The notes beneath the pieces are model-generated. The model did not search any database. It was not told where the DNA came from and worked only from the letters and a program-made list of their open reading frames with translations. The position numbers and the translations under genes are program-made. This document shows positions 7,687 to 14,012 of a stretch of DNA of 29,284 nucleotides, one piece after another; the stretch's first letter is position 1; every line of letters begins with the position of its first letter. This stretch comes from Methanomassiliicoccaceae archaeon. GTDB lineage: Archaea > Thermoplasmatota > Thermoplasmata > Methanomassiliicoccales > Methanomethylophilaceae. The stretch is taken from the NCBI GenBank assembly GCA_031254685.1, contig JAIRTZ010000060.1, positions 1-29,284 on the forward strand, in the 5' to 3' direction.

Positions 7687-7706
7687 GTGGTGACCGAAAG
7701 TGCCCA
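7687..7706 (-). promoter_or_regulatory. Conserved upstream element, copy C (HTH orphan promoter)
   Basis: The minus strand carries GCACTTTCGGTCACC; the 11-bp core at 7689-7699 is identical to copies A and B, while the flanks differ. A weak TATA-like TTATCCAAA (7672-7680) follows 8 bases later, predicting a transcription start near 7650, just ahead of the GGAGG of the 121-aa gene. Confidence 0.5.
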
Positions 7707-7716
7707 GAGTCCGAAT

Positions 7717-8106
7717 TTACTTACTGCGCTTCCAAATATCGTCCGGAAGATCGCCGTATACGGAATCGACGACCTCCTCGGCCTTCTTGGGATCGGCGCG
7801 TTCCATGAGTTCGATTATGCGCTCCCGTCTGAACAGCCAGTAATGGATCCTCCATTCCCTTCCGTCGTAGAGCGTCGTCTCCTCGCGCTCCGTCGTTAAA
7901 ATGCCGGTATCCTCGAGCATATAGAACGCGTCGCGGTCCTCCGGCTCGAGTATATTATCAATGATCCTGTCAGAATATCCGAAGAAGTTGAGAATGTGCT
8001 GGGCCAGCGCGTACGCGTGGTCCTCGTCCATGCCCTTGTTCTCGATGCTGTTCTGTATCGCCATGGTAAGGTCTTCGACCGTCAGTGTGACTTTTGCTTC
8101 GGACAT
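7717..8106 (-). CDS. DUF6015-like conserved protein
   Basis: This 129-aa soluble protein has no known activity. It resembles the archaeal DUF6015 group, with a helical N-terminus (LTVEDLTMAIQNSI), the conserved FFGYSDRIIDNILEPEDRDAFYMLE block (about 46-70), and TTEREETTLYDGREWRIHYWLF (about 75-96), which looks like a winged-helix wing. A DNA-binding or scaffold role is possible but unproven. ATG 8106 is chosen because GGTG lies six bases upstream; a GTG three codons earlier is less likely. A TATA-like TTATTAAA lies near 8147-8155. No operon link to the next gene is needed, as copy C of the promoter element follows its stop. Confidence 0.7.
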   Translation of the reverse strand: MSEAKVTLTVEDLTMAIQNSIENKGMDEDHAYALAQHILNFFGYSDRIIDNILEPEDRDAFYMLEDTGILTTEREETTLYDGREWRIHYWLFRRERIIELMERADPKKAEEVVDSVYGDLPDDIWKRSK

Positions 8107-8191
8107 TGAGAACACCAGGTGAACAGCCTGTATGACTCCTCGTTTAATAACTTTTACACATTGGGCGCGCCGTCTTTTTATCGTGAATGCA

Positions 8192-8869
8192 TCAGAGCAC
8201 CAGTATAAGCACCAGTACCGCTCCCATGCACGCGACCGTGCATCCTATTATCGTAATATTCAGTATCCTCTTGAACCTCCCGAAGCTGGCGGTGTCCCTT
8301 GCGACCGCATCTTCGGACCCGGCCGTCACGTCCTCTATCCTGAGGAGGTCCTTTGCTGCTTTAGACGATCTTTCGAACCATATGTACACGTTGCGGTCGC
8401 CGCCCGCGGGTATCGTCCAGTGGACGTCGGCGCCGCTGCTGACGGTCAGTTTGTGCTCGTCCGCGGTCATTGATATCCTGAACTTATCGCCGCTCTCGGC
8501 GTCCGTTATCTTCACGCCGTCCGCCAGCAGTTCGAAGACGGCGGACGGAATGAATCTTGACATTGTTATCGTAACGGTCCTCATCCCGCCGCTGTCATCG
8601 GAACCGAGCGGTTTAAGTTCTTTCGCGGGTCTTCCGTGGTCCGCCTCTCTGAATACCGTCCGTGAGAAGAAGTTGCGGAGGACGAGTATCGCGACGGCCA
8701 TTGCGAAGATCGTGTACGCGACGAGGTAGATGGGCGCGTCGTTCTCCAGATGATACAGCAGCACAAAGCACAGGTTGGTGTAGACGAGCGCGAGCGCTAT
8801 GAACGGGTACAATGCTTTTTTGGCGTCATTGTCCATGGCGTCACGTCCCGTGTCCGCGTTGTGATTCAT
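8192..8869 (-). CDS. Membrane protein of unknown function, coupled to serA
   Basis: This 225-aa protein has two hydrophobic segments near the N-terminus (about 20-41 and 46-65), a hydrophilic domain of about 130 residues with beta-like pattern (about 95-170), and a C-terminal hydrophobic segment (about 202-225) that ends the protein. I recognise no family. Its ATG overlaps the serA TGA (ATGA), so it is translated with serA; an internal Met12 is an alternative start. The serine-synthesis context does not by itself indicate a function. Confidence 0.7.
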   Translation of the reverse strand: MNHNADTGRDAMDNDAKKALYPFIALALVYTNLCFVLLYHLENDAPIYLVAYTIFAMAVAILVLRNFFSRTVFREADHGRPAKELKPLGSDDSGGMRTVTITMSRFIPSAVFELLADGVKITDAESGDKFRISMTADEHKLTVSSGADVHWTIPAGGDRNVYIWFERSSKAAKDLLRIEDVTAGSEDAVARDTASFGRFKRILNITIIGCTVACMGAVLVLILVL

Positions 8870-10446
8870 TCGACGAGGTCGATGAACTTCGTCTCATCGA
8901 ATCCCGTCGCGTCGCTTATCCTCTTCACCAGTTCCGCCGGCACCTCGTGATCCACGCCCATCAGCATTATGGCCATTCCCGTCGCGGTGTCGCGGCCCAC
9001 GGTCATCTGTCCGATATTGATGTTGTTCTCGCCGAGTATCTTGCCGACGCTTCCTATGACGCCCGGCTTGTCATGATATTTGGCGAACAGCAGATCGGTG
9101 TCCAGCGGTATCTCGAAGCAGTAGCTGTCTATGCCTATCAGACGCGGTTTCTGCGCGAAGACCGTTCCGCGTGCGGAACGCACATCCTTTCCCGACGTTA
9201 TCGTCACGGTGACCATGTTCGAATACACCGGCGAGTCCTCGTTCTTCGATTCTGTTATCTTTATGTTCTTGCCCTTTGCCAGCGATTCGGCGTTCACCAT
9301 GTTCACGTTGTCGCCGACGATGTTCTTCATTATGCCGATGATCGCCGAGAGCGTTACCATTTTTGTGTTCTTCTTCGCTATCTCGCCGCTGCACATGACC
9401 TCTATCTTATCGACAGGCCTCAGCCCGTTGAGCTGGTGCAGCGAAATTCCAAGGCGTTCGGCCAGCGGGAGGTAGGGCGCGAGCGCCGGGTCCAGCTGGC
9501 CGCGGGGCGCGTTGATCGCATTCGAGATGATATTGTCGCGCAGATACGCGATGACGTTCTCGGCTATGTCCACGGATACCTTTTCCTGCGCTTCCACGGT
9601 GCTTGCGCCGAGATGCGGCGTTGTTACGAGATTATCCAGTTCGAGAAGCTTGCACCCTTCCTTCAGCGGTTCGTCGACGAACACGTCGAACGCCGCGCCC
9701 GCTATCGTCCTGCTCTTCAGCGCATCGTATAGGTCATCCTCGTTGACGATGCCCCCGCGCGCCACGTTCACAAGCAGCGCGTTCTTCTTCATCATTTTGA
9801 ATTGTGCCGCGGAGATCATGTTCCTCGTCTCCGGGAGCAGCGGCGTGTGTATCGTCATGATATCGGAGTTCATCAGCACATCGCCCAGTGTTGTCAAACG
9901 AACGCCGAGGCTGTCCGCGACGTCCTGCGGTAAGTACGGGTCGTAGCCGATCATCGTCATGTTGAACGATTTCGCGCGCTTCGCTATCTCGCCGCCGACG
10001 CGGCCGACGCCTATTATTCCCAGCGTCTTCCCGTACAGTTCGATACCTGTGAATTTGCTTCTCTTCCATTCCCCTTTGTGAACGGACGCATGCGCCCACG
10101 GTATCATGCGGGCCAGCGTCATCATCATCGCGAGCGAGTGCTCCGCCGCCGATATGATGTTGGCGGAAGGGGTGTTCATCACAAGGACCCCTTTTTGCGT
10201 CGCATACGGCACGTCCACGTTATCGACGCCGACGCCGGCGCGTCCCACGACGCGCAATTTCTTACCAGCGTCTATGATCTTCTTGGTGACCGTTGTCCCC
10301 GACCTTATGATCAGGCCGTCGTAGTCCCCGATGATCTTGCACAGTTCGTCCTCGCTCAGCCCCGGCCTCACGTCTACCGGTATGCCGGATGCGGCGAGTA
10401 TCTTGAGACCCTCTTCCGACAGCGGGTCCGAAACCAACAGTTTCAT
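8866..10446 (-). CDS. serA: D-3-Phosphoglycerate dehydrogenase, long form with ASB and ACT domains
   Basis: This 526-aa enzyme oxidises 3-phosphoglycerate to 3-phosphohydroxypyruvate with NAD, the first step of the phosphorylated serine pathway. Catalytic and NAD domains span about 1-315: GRAGVGVDNVD (about 69-79), Rossmann GIIGVGRVGGEIAKRA (about 143-158), NVARGGIVNE with the substrate Arg, and the HLGAS histidine near 282. An intervening ASB-type domain (about 316-450) is followed by an ACT domain (about 452-526; AKYHDKPGVIGSVGKIL), usual for allosteric control by serine. The start overlaps the stop of the upstream aminotransferase gene by 4 bp, placing steps 1 and 2 of serine synthesis in one transcript. 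Confidence 0.96.
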   Translation of the reverse strand: MKLLVSDPLSEEGLKILAASGIPVDVRPGLSEDELCKIIGDYDGLIIRSGTTVTKKIIDAGKKLRVVGRAGVGVDNVDVPYATQKGVLVMNTPSANIISAAEHSLAMMMTLARMIPWAHASVHKGEWKRSKFTGIELYGKTLGIIGVGRVGGEIAKRAKSFNMTMIGYDPYLPQDVADSLGVRLTTLGDVLMNSDIMTIHTPLLPETRNMISAAQFKMMKKNALLVNVARGGIVNEDDLYDALKSRTIAGAAFDVFVDEPLKEGCKLLELDNLVTTPHLGASTVEAQEKVSVDIAENVIAYLRDNIISNAINAPRGQLDPALAPYLPLAERLGISLHQLNGLRPVDKIEVMCSGEIAKKNTKMVTLSAIIGIMKNIVGDNVNMVNAESLAKGKNIKITESKNEDSPVYSNMVTVTITSGKDVRSARGTVFAQKPRLIGIDSYCFEIPLDTDLLFAKYHDKPGVIGSVGKILGENNINIGQMTVGRDTATGMAIMLMGVDHEVPAELVKRISDATGFDETKFIDLVE

Positions 10447-11507
10447 TTGAATTCCTCCAGTGTCTCATCCATTGCCTTAAGCAATTCCCTCAGGGTCGCC
10501 GGCGTTACGTCGCCCATGTGCCCTATCCTGAACGTCCTTTGTTTCACTTCGCCGTAACCGTTCGATATCTCATAGCCCTTTGCCTTCAGCGACGCGTGGA
10601 ACTTATCAAAATCCAGGTCGCCGCGGTTGAGCACGCCGATCGTATCGGATGAATATTTTTCCTCGGGCAGCATGCCGTGAAGTTTTGACGACCACGTTCT
10701 CACAATGCCGGCCATCTCACGGTGGCGTCTGTATCTTGCGGCCATGCCTTCGGCGAGCATCCTGTCCAGCTGAAGGTCCAGCGCGTACACCAGCGATACC
10801 GGCGACGTAGTTAACGTTGAGTTCTCGTCGTTATTCTTCTTGATCTTGATCAGATCGGTGTAGAATCCCCTGTTCTGGACCTCTTTCGCCTTTTTCATTA
10901 ATTTTTCGCTGACCGCTATGAACCCGAGCCCGGGCGGGAGTCCGAGCGCTTTCTGCGATCCGAACACCAATGCGTCAACGTTATTCTTCCTGAGCTGAAG
11001 GTCTGTCGCCGCGACGGACGTCACACCGTCCACGAATATCAGCGGGTCGTTCTGTTTCTTTATCGAATCGATCATATCGCCCAGCGGGCTGAGCACGCCC
11101 GTAGAGGATTCATTGCTCACGAAGTGCACCGCCTCGATCGAATCGTCCACCGCGCCTTCGACGGACGCGGGAAGTATCGGCTTGCCCCACGGCACCCGTA
11201 TCTCCTTGACGTTCTTCCCGTTCGCCTTGGAGATATCGATCCATCTGTCCCCGAAGGAACCGTTCGTTATCCCGAGGACGTTGCTTTTCACGCCGTTCCT
11301 CACCGCTCCCTCCAGGAACGCCGATGCGGACCCCGCGACGAGGAATATGTCCATATCGGTGTCCAATGCCTTCTTCAGCCTCTCGATCACTGACGCGTGC
11401 AGCGCCTTGTATTCTTTCGACCGATGCGTTATCATCGGCCTCGTCTGCGCTTTGAGTATCTCGGGATCAACGTGTACCGGGCCTACGGTGAAGAGTTTTC
11501 TGTCCAA
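10443..11507 (-). CDS. Class V aminotransferase, probable phosphoserine aminotransferase
   Basis: This 354-aa PLP enzyme belongs to the serine-pyruvate/serine-glyoxylate branch of class V. LFTVGPVHVDPE opens the fold, FVDGVTSVAATDL holds the PLP Asp, and FGSQKALGLPPGL carries the Schiff-base Lys186. Coupling to serA suggests that it makes phosphoserine from phosphohydroxypyruvate, although alanine- or serine-glyoxylate activity is possible. I chose the TTG at 11507 (MDRKLFTVGP): GGAGGG lies six bases upstream (11514-11519) and family members start here. The longer frame from 11612 has an unusual Arg-rich leader, would overlap the aspartate aminotransferase stop, and would include the promoter. 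Confidence 0.85.
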   Translation of the reverse strand: MDRKLFTVGPVHVDPEILKAQTRPMITHRSKEYKALHASVIERLKKALDTDMDIFLVAGSASAFLEGAVRNGVKSNVLGITNGSFGDRWIDISKANGKNVKEIRVPWGKPILPASVEGAVDDSIEAVHFVSNESSTGVLSPLGDMIDSIKKQNDPLIFVDGVTSVAATDLQLRKNNVDALVFGSQKALGLPPGLGFIAVSEKLMKKAKEVQNRGFYTDLIKIKKNNDENSTLTTSPVSLVYALDLQLDRMLAEGMAARYRRHREMAGIVRTWSSKLHGMLPEEKYSSDTIGVLNRGDLDFDKFHASLKAKGYEISNGYGEVKQRTFRIGHMGDVTPATLRELLKAMDETLEEFK

Positions 11508-11572
11508 TTCTTTCCCTCCGTTCGGTGCCTTCGCATGCGCGGATGCGGGCGGATGTTCCCTTATTGACAACG

Positions 11573-11585
11573 CCATTATAAAACA
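11573..11585 (-). promoter_or_regulatory. TATA box of the serine operon
   Basis: The minus strand reads TGTTTTATAATGG. The predicted start is near 11553, giving a leader of about 45 nt with GGAGGG before TTG 11507. It supports that start and separates the serine operon from the upstream aminotransferase gene. Confidence 0.55.
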
Positions 11586-11592
11586 TAGCATC

Positions 11593-11609
11593 ATCCGCCG
11601 CCGGCGGAT
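11593..11609 (-). terminator. 17-bp perfect palindrome between aminotransferase genes
   Basis: ATCCGCCG, one C, then CGGCGGAT form a perfect inverted repeat with an 8-bp arm; its last base overlaps the upstream stop codon. A T-containing stretch follows on the minus strand. It may act as a terminator or a dyad operator above the serine promoter. The loop of one base makes a full hairpin strained. Confidence 0.3.
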
Positions 11610-12763
11610 CATAATTTCAAAAGGGACTTCCTTATGTTTTCGATGCCTGCGATGATATTATCCTCGGATGTGGCGTACGATAACCTGAAGCATCCCTCGC
11701 CCGACGGGCCGAATGACCGTCCCGGCGTTATCGCGACGTGCGCATCCCTCATCAGGTACACGGCCAGGTCATCTGACGATATGTTACGGTTGTACCTCGG
11801 GAACAGATAGAACGCGCCTTCGGGGCTGTTGCATTCCACGCCTTTGATGTCCCTTATCAGGTCTAACGCTAAATTCCTCCGCTTCCTGAACTCTGCGACC
11901 ATCTTCTTCTTCGGTTCCTGCGTTCCCCTGAGCGCTTCGACGGCCGCCTCCTGCACGAAGGATGTGCAGCATGTGATCGAATGCGTCTGCAGCTTGTTCA
12001 CAGCGGCGATGTCCTTCTCGGGGGCGACCATCCAGCCCAATCTCCATCCGGTCATCGCGTATGATTTTGATAATCCCGACAATGTGAGCGTGCGGTCGAA
12101 CATCCCGTCGAATGATCCGATGGATATGTGCTCCCCCTCGTAGATTATGTCCTCGTATATCTCGTCGGACATCACGCGTATGTCCTTATCGATGCACAGG
12201 TCCGCGATGCCTTTCAGAGTATCGCGGTGCATAACGGAGCCGGTCGGGTTCGACGGGGAGTTGAGCATCACCATTTTCGTATCCTTCGTTATCGCGGCGG
12301 CCATCATGTCCGCGCTCATGCAGAAATTATCTTCAAATTTAGTCGGTACGTAGACGGGCTTCGCGCCCGCCAGCCTTATCACCGCGTCGTAAGAGACCCA
12401 CGCCGGGTCCGGCAGTATCACCTCGTCCCCGGGATCGAGGTATGCGAGGGCGATCATGAACAGCGCGTGCTTCGTCGGTGTGACGAGAACATTCTTCGCG
12501 GTACATTTTATCTTGTTGTCGCGTGCCGTCTTCTCGGCTATCGCCTTCCTGAGGTCGGGTATCCCCGTTGACGGCGTGTAATGCGTAAATCCTCCGTTAA
12601 GCGATCTTGCGCATGCCTCTTTGATGTGTCCGGGAGTATCGAAATCGGGTTCTCCCATTGAGAATGATATTATCTCGACGCCGTCGTGTTTCAGCTGACT
12701 GACTAGGTTAGCTATCGCGACCGTACCTGATTCGGGGACGTCCATGAGCCTCTTAGAAACCAT
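11609..12763 (-). CDS. Class I/II aminotransferase, aspartate-type
   Basis: This 384-aa cytosolic PLP enzyme of fold type I, subgroup I-gamma-like, transfers amino groups between an amino acid (aspartate, aromatic or broad) and 2-oxoglutarate. FSMGEPDFDTPGHI is at about 34-47, the NPTG substrate/PLP motif at 172-175, the PLP Asp in SDEIYED at about 200, the Schiff-base Lys233 in SGLSKSYAMTGWRLGW, and the terminal Arg in FRLSYA. ATG 12763 follows AGGGGAAG. A TATA-like element at 12784-12795 is so close that the mRNA would be leaderless or nearly so. Substrate preference cannot be set from sequence; the symbol is withheld. Confidence 0.92.
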   Translation of the reverse strand: MVSKRLMDVPESGTVAIANLVSQLKHDGVEIISFSMGEPDFDTPGHIKEACARSLNGGFTHYTPSTGIPDLRKAIAEKTARDNKIKCTAKNVLVTPTKHALFMIALAYLDPGDEVILPDPAWVSYDAVIRLAGAKPVYVPTKFEDNFCMSADMMAAAITKDTKMVMLNSPSNPTGSVMHRDTLKGIADLCIDKDIRVMSDEIYEDIIYEGEHISIGSFDGMFDRTLTLSGLSKSYAMTGWRLGWMVAPEKDIAAVNKLQTHSITCCTSFVQEAAVEALRGTQEPKKKMVAEFRKRRNLALDLIRDIKGVECNSPEGAFYLFPRYNRNISSDDLAVYLMRDAHVAITPGRSFGPSGEGCFRLSYATSEDNIIAGIENIRKSLLKL

Positions 12764-12783
12764 CGTTCTTCCCCTATCACTAA

Positions 12784-12795
12784 CATATAGATATG
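12784..12795 (-). promoter_or_regulatory. TATA-like promoter of the aspartate-type aminotransferase
   Basis: The minus strand reads CATATCTATATG; spacing predicts transcription starting at or within a few bases of the ATG at 12763. Confidence 0.4.
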
Positions 12796-12824
12796 GTTTG
12801 TGTCAAATCATCCGTGATATGCGA

Positions 12825-13898
12825 CTACGTCATGAGCTCGCTGAAGTTGCCCGCCTCCAACCCGTCCCTGAATTCCTTCGCTATCCTTCCGCCCGTGCTC
12901 AGGCCCGGATATATGAGGTCGGCGTACGGCGAGCCGGAGATGAACGGGTTCGTTCCCGCGACTATCCTCGTCGATATCTCGAACAGCTTGAATTCCAGTT
13001 TGTCCGTCACTATCGTCTCAAGGCAGAACGGTCCCCACATCCCTCCGAACAGCTCGTACGAACGGTTGACGATGCGCTCGGCCATTTCAAACGCTTTAGG
13101 CAGCAGGGACTCGCGTATCACCACCGGTATGTTGCCGGTGACCACGAACGACGGATACAGACCGTGCTTCTTCAGGTCGTCGTACGATCCCATTTTGTAA
13201 AGTTCGTCGATATTCGTCTCGTCGCGCCTGTCGATGGACAGCAGTTCCAGCGTCCCTCCCCTTGCGACCTTGTACCCGTCGTCCTTGAACGGCGCGTAGA
13301 AGAAATGCATATAGTAACGCGTGCCGAGCACATACTCCTGTATCGTGTACGGCTGCGTGTTGTCGATGTACATCTTAAAGTCCGGATAATCCTTTGCGAT
13401 GAAGAAACCCCTTCCGCCCTTCGCGCCGTGATATTTCACAAGCACCGGTTCTTTGATCTCCCTCGCATCTGTATAGATGCGCGGCATGGCGACGCCCGCG
13501 GACGTTATCCACTGCCTTTCCATATCGCGGTCCGACTCCCATTGGAGGACGGCGCGGTTGCAGTATGCGGGCACTTCGAACTCCTCGAACTTCTTCGGCC
13601 CCATGTACTCGACGAACGAACCGTGCGGGATGACGATGACGTTCCTGTCGTGCAGCTCGCCGACCCTCTGCGTTATCTCGTCCATATCCTTGAATCTGAT
13701 TATCTCGTCCGGTTTCGCCAGCGGGAACGCGTCGTAATATTTTGTGTTGTGTGAAACGGTAAGCCCCAATGTCCTGAAACCTGCCTTGCGTGCCCCGTGG
13801 AAGATCTGCAGCGACGAGTGCGAACAAAGCGTCGCCACCGTTATGTCGCTTTTATCATAAGTCTCGAGAATGGAATCGATCTTGCTCTTAGGGACCAT
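12825..13898 (-). CDS. purP: Formate-dependent AICAR ligase (PurP)
   Basis: This 357-aa ATP-grasp enzyme makes FAICAR from AICAR, formate and ATP, the archaeal replacement for the PurH transformylase step in purine synthesis. Diagnostic stretches are VATLCSHSSLQIFHGARKAG (about 20-40), PHGSFVEYMG, VKYHGAKGGRGFF (ATP-binding, about 150-162), the TIQEYVLG strand, and EISTRIVAGTNPFISGSPYA (about 315-335). Length is typical. ATG 13898 is chosen because the TATA element at 13919-13930 predicts a leaderless start exactly there; the GTG at 13904 would not be transcribed. Confidence 0.95.
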   Translation of the reverse strand: MVPKSKIDSILETYDKSDITVATLCSHSSLQIFHGARKAGFRTLGLTVSHNTKYYDAFPLAKPDEIIRFKDMDEITQRVGELHDRNVIVIPHGSFVEYMGPKKFEEFEVPAYCNRAVLQWESDRDMERQWITSAGVAMPRIYTDAREIKEPVLVKYHGAKGGRGFFIAKDYPDFKMYIDNTQPYTIQEYVLGTRYYMHFFYAPFKDDGYKVARGGTLELLSIDRRDETNIDELYKMGSYDDLKKHGLYPSFVVTGNIPVVIRESLLPKAFEMAERIVNRSYELFGGMWGPFCLETIVTDKLEFKLFEISTRIVAGTNPFISGSPYADLIYPGLSTGGRIAKEFRDGLEAGNFSELMT

Positions 13899-13918
13899 AC
13901 GCACTGATTGTTTTTATG

Positions 13919-13930
13919 AATTTAAATTTT
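13919..13930 (-). promoter_or_regulatory. TATA box of purP
   Basis: The minus strand reads AAATTTAAATTC with its centre about 26 bp above ATG 13898, so the transcript is probably leaderless. Bases 13931-14012 show no other recognised feature. Confidence 0.5.
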
Positions 13931-14012
13931 GGGTCTCCTTTTTTTGGAACAGGGCGCACGGCGGTCCGCGATATACGTCACGGATGTGATTTAAGCATGA
14001 ATTACCGCAATA

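Noticed and set aside
7236..7699. Direct repeat GGTGACCGAAA flanking the 121-aa gene as ends of a mobile cassette
   Set aside because: The copies lie at promoter positions of downstream genes, a third copy serves RPA without any insert, and there is no transposase, long terminal repeat or target duplication.
8812..9732. 306-aa plus-strand ORF opposite serA
   Set aside because: Antisense shadow rich in Arg, His and Tyr; serA on the other strand has full family motifs.
12744..13754. 336-aa plus-strand ORF opposite purP
   Set aside because: Antisense shadow of purP with biased composition and no family motif.
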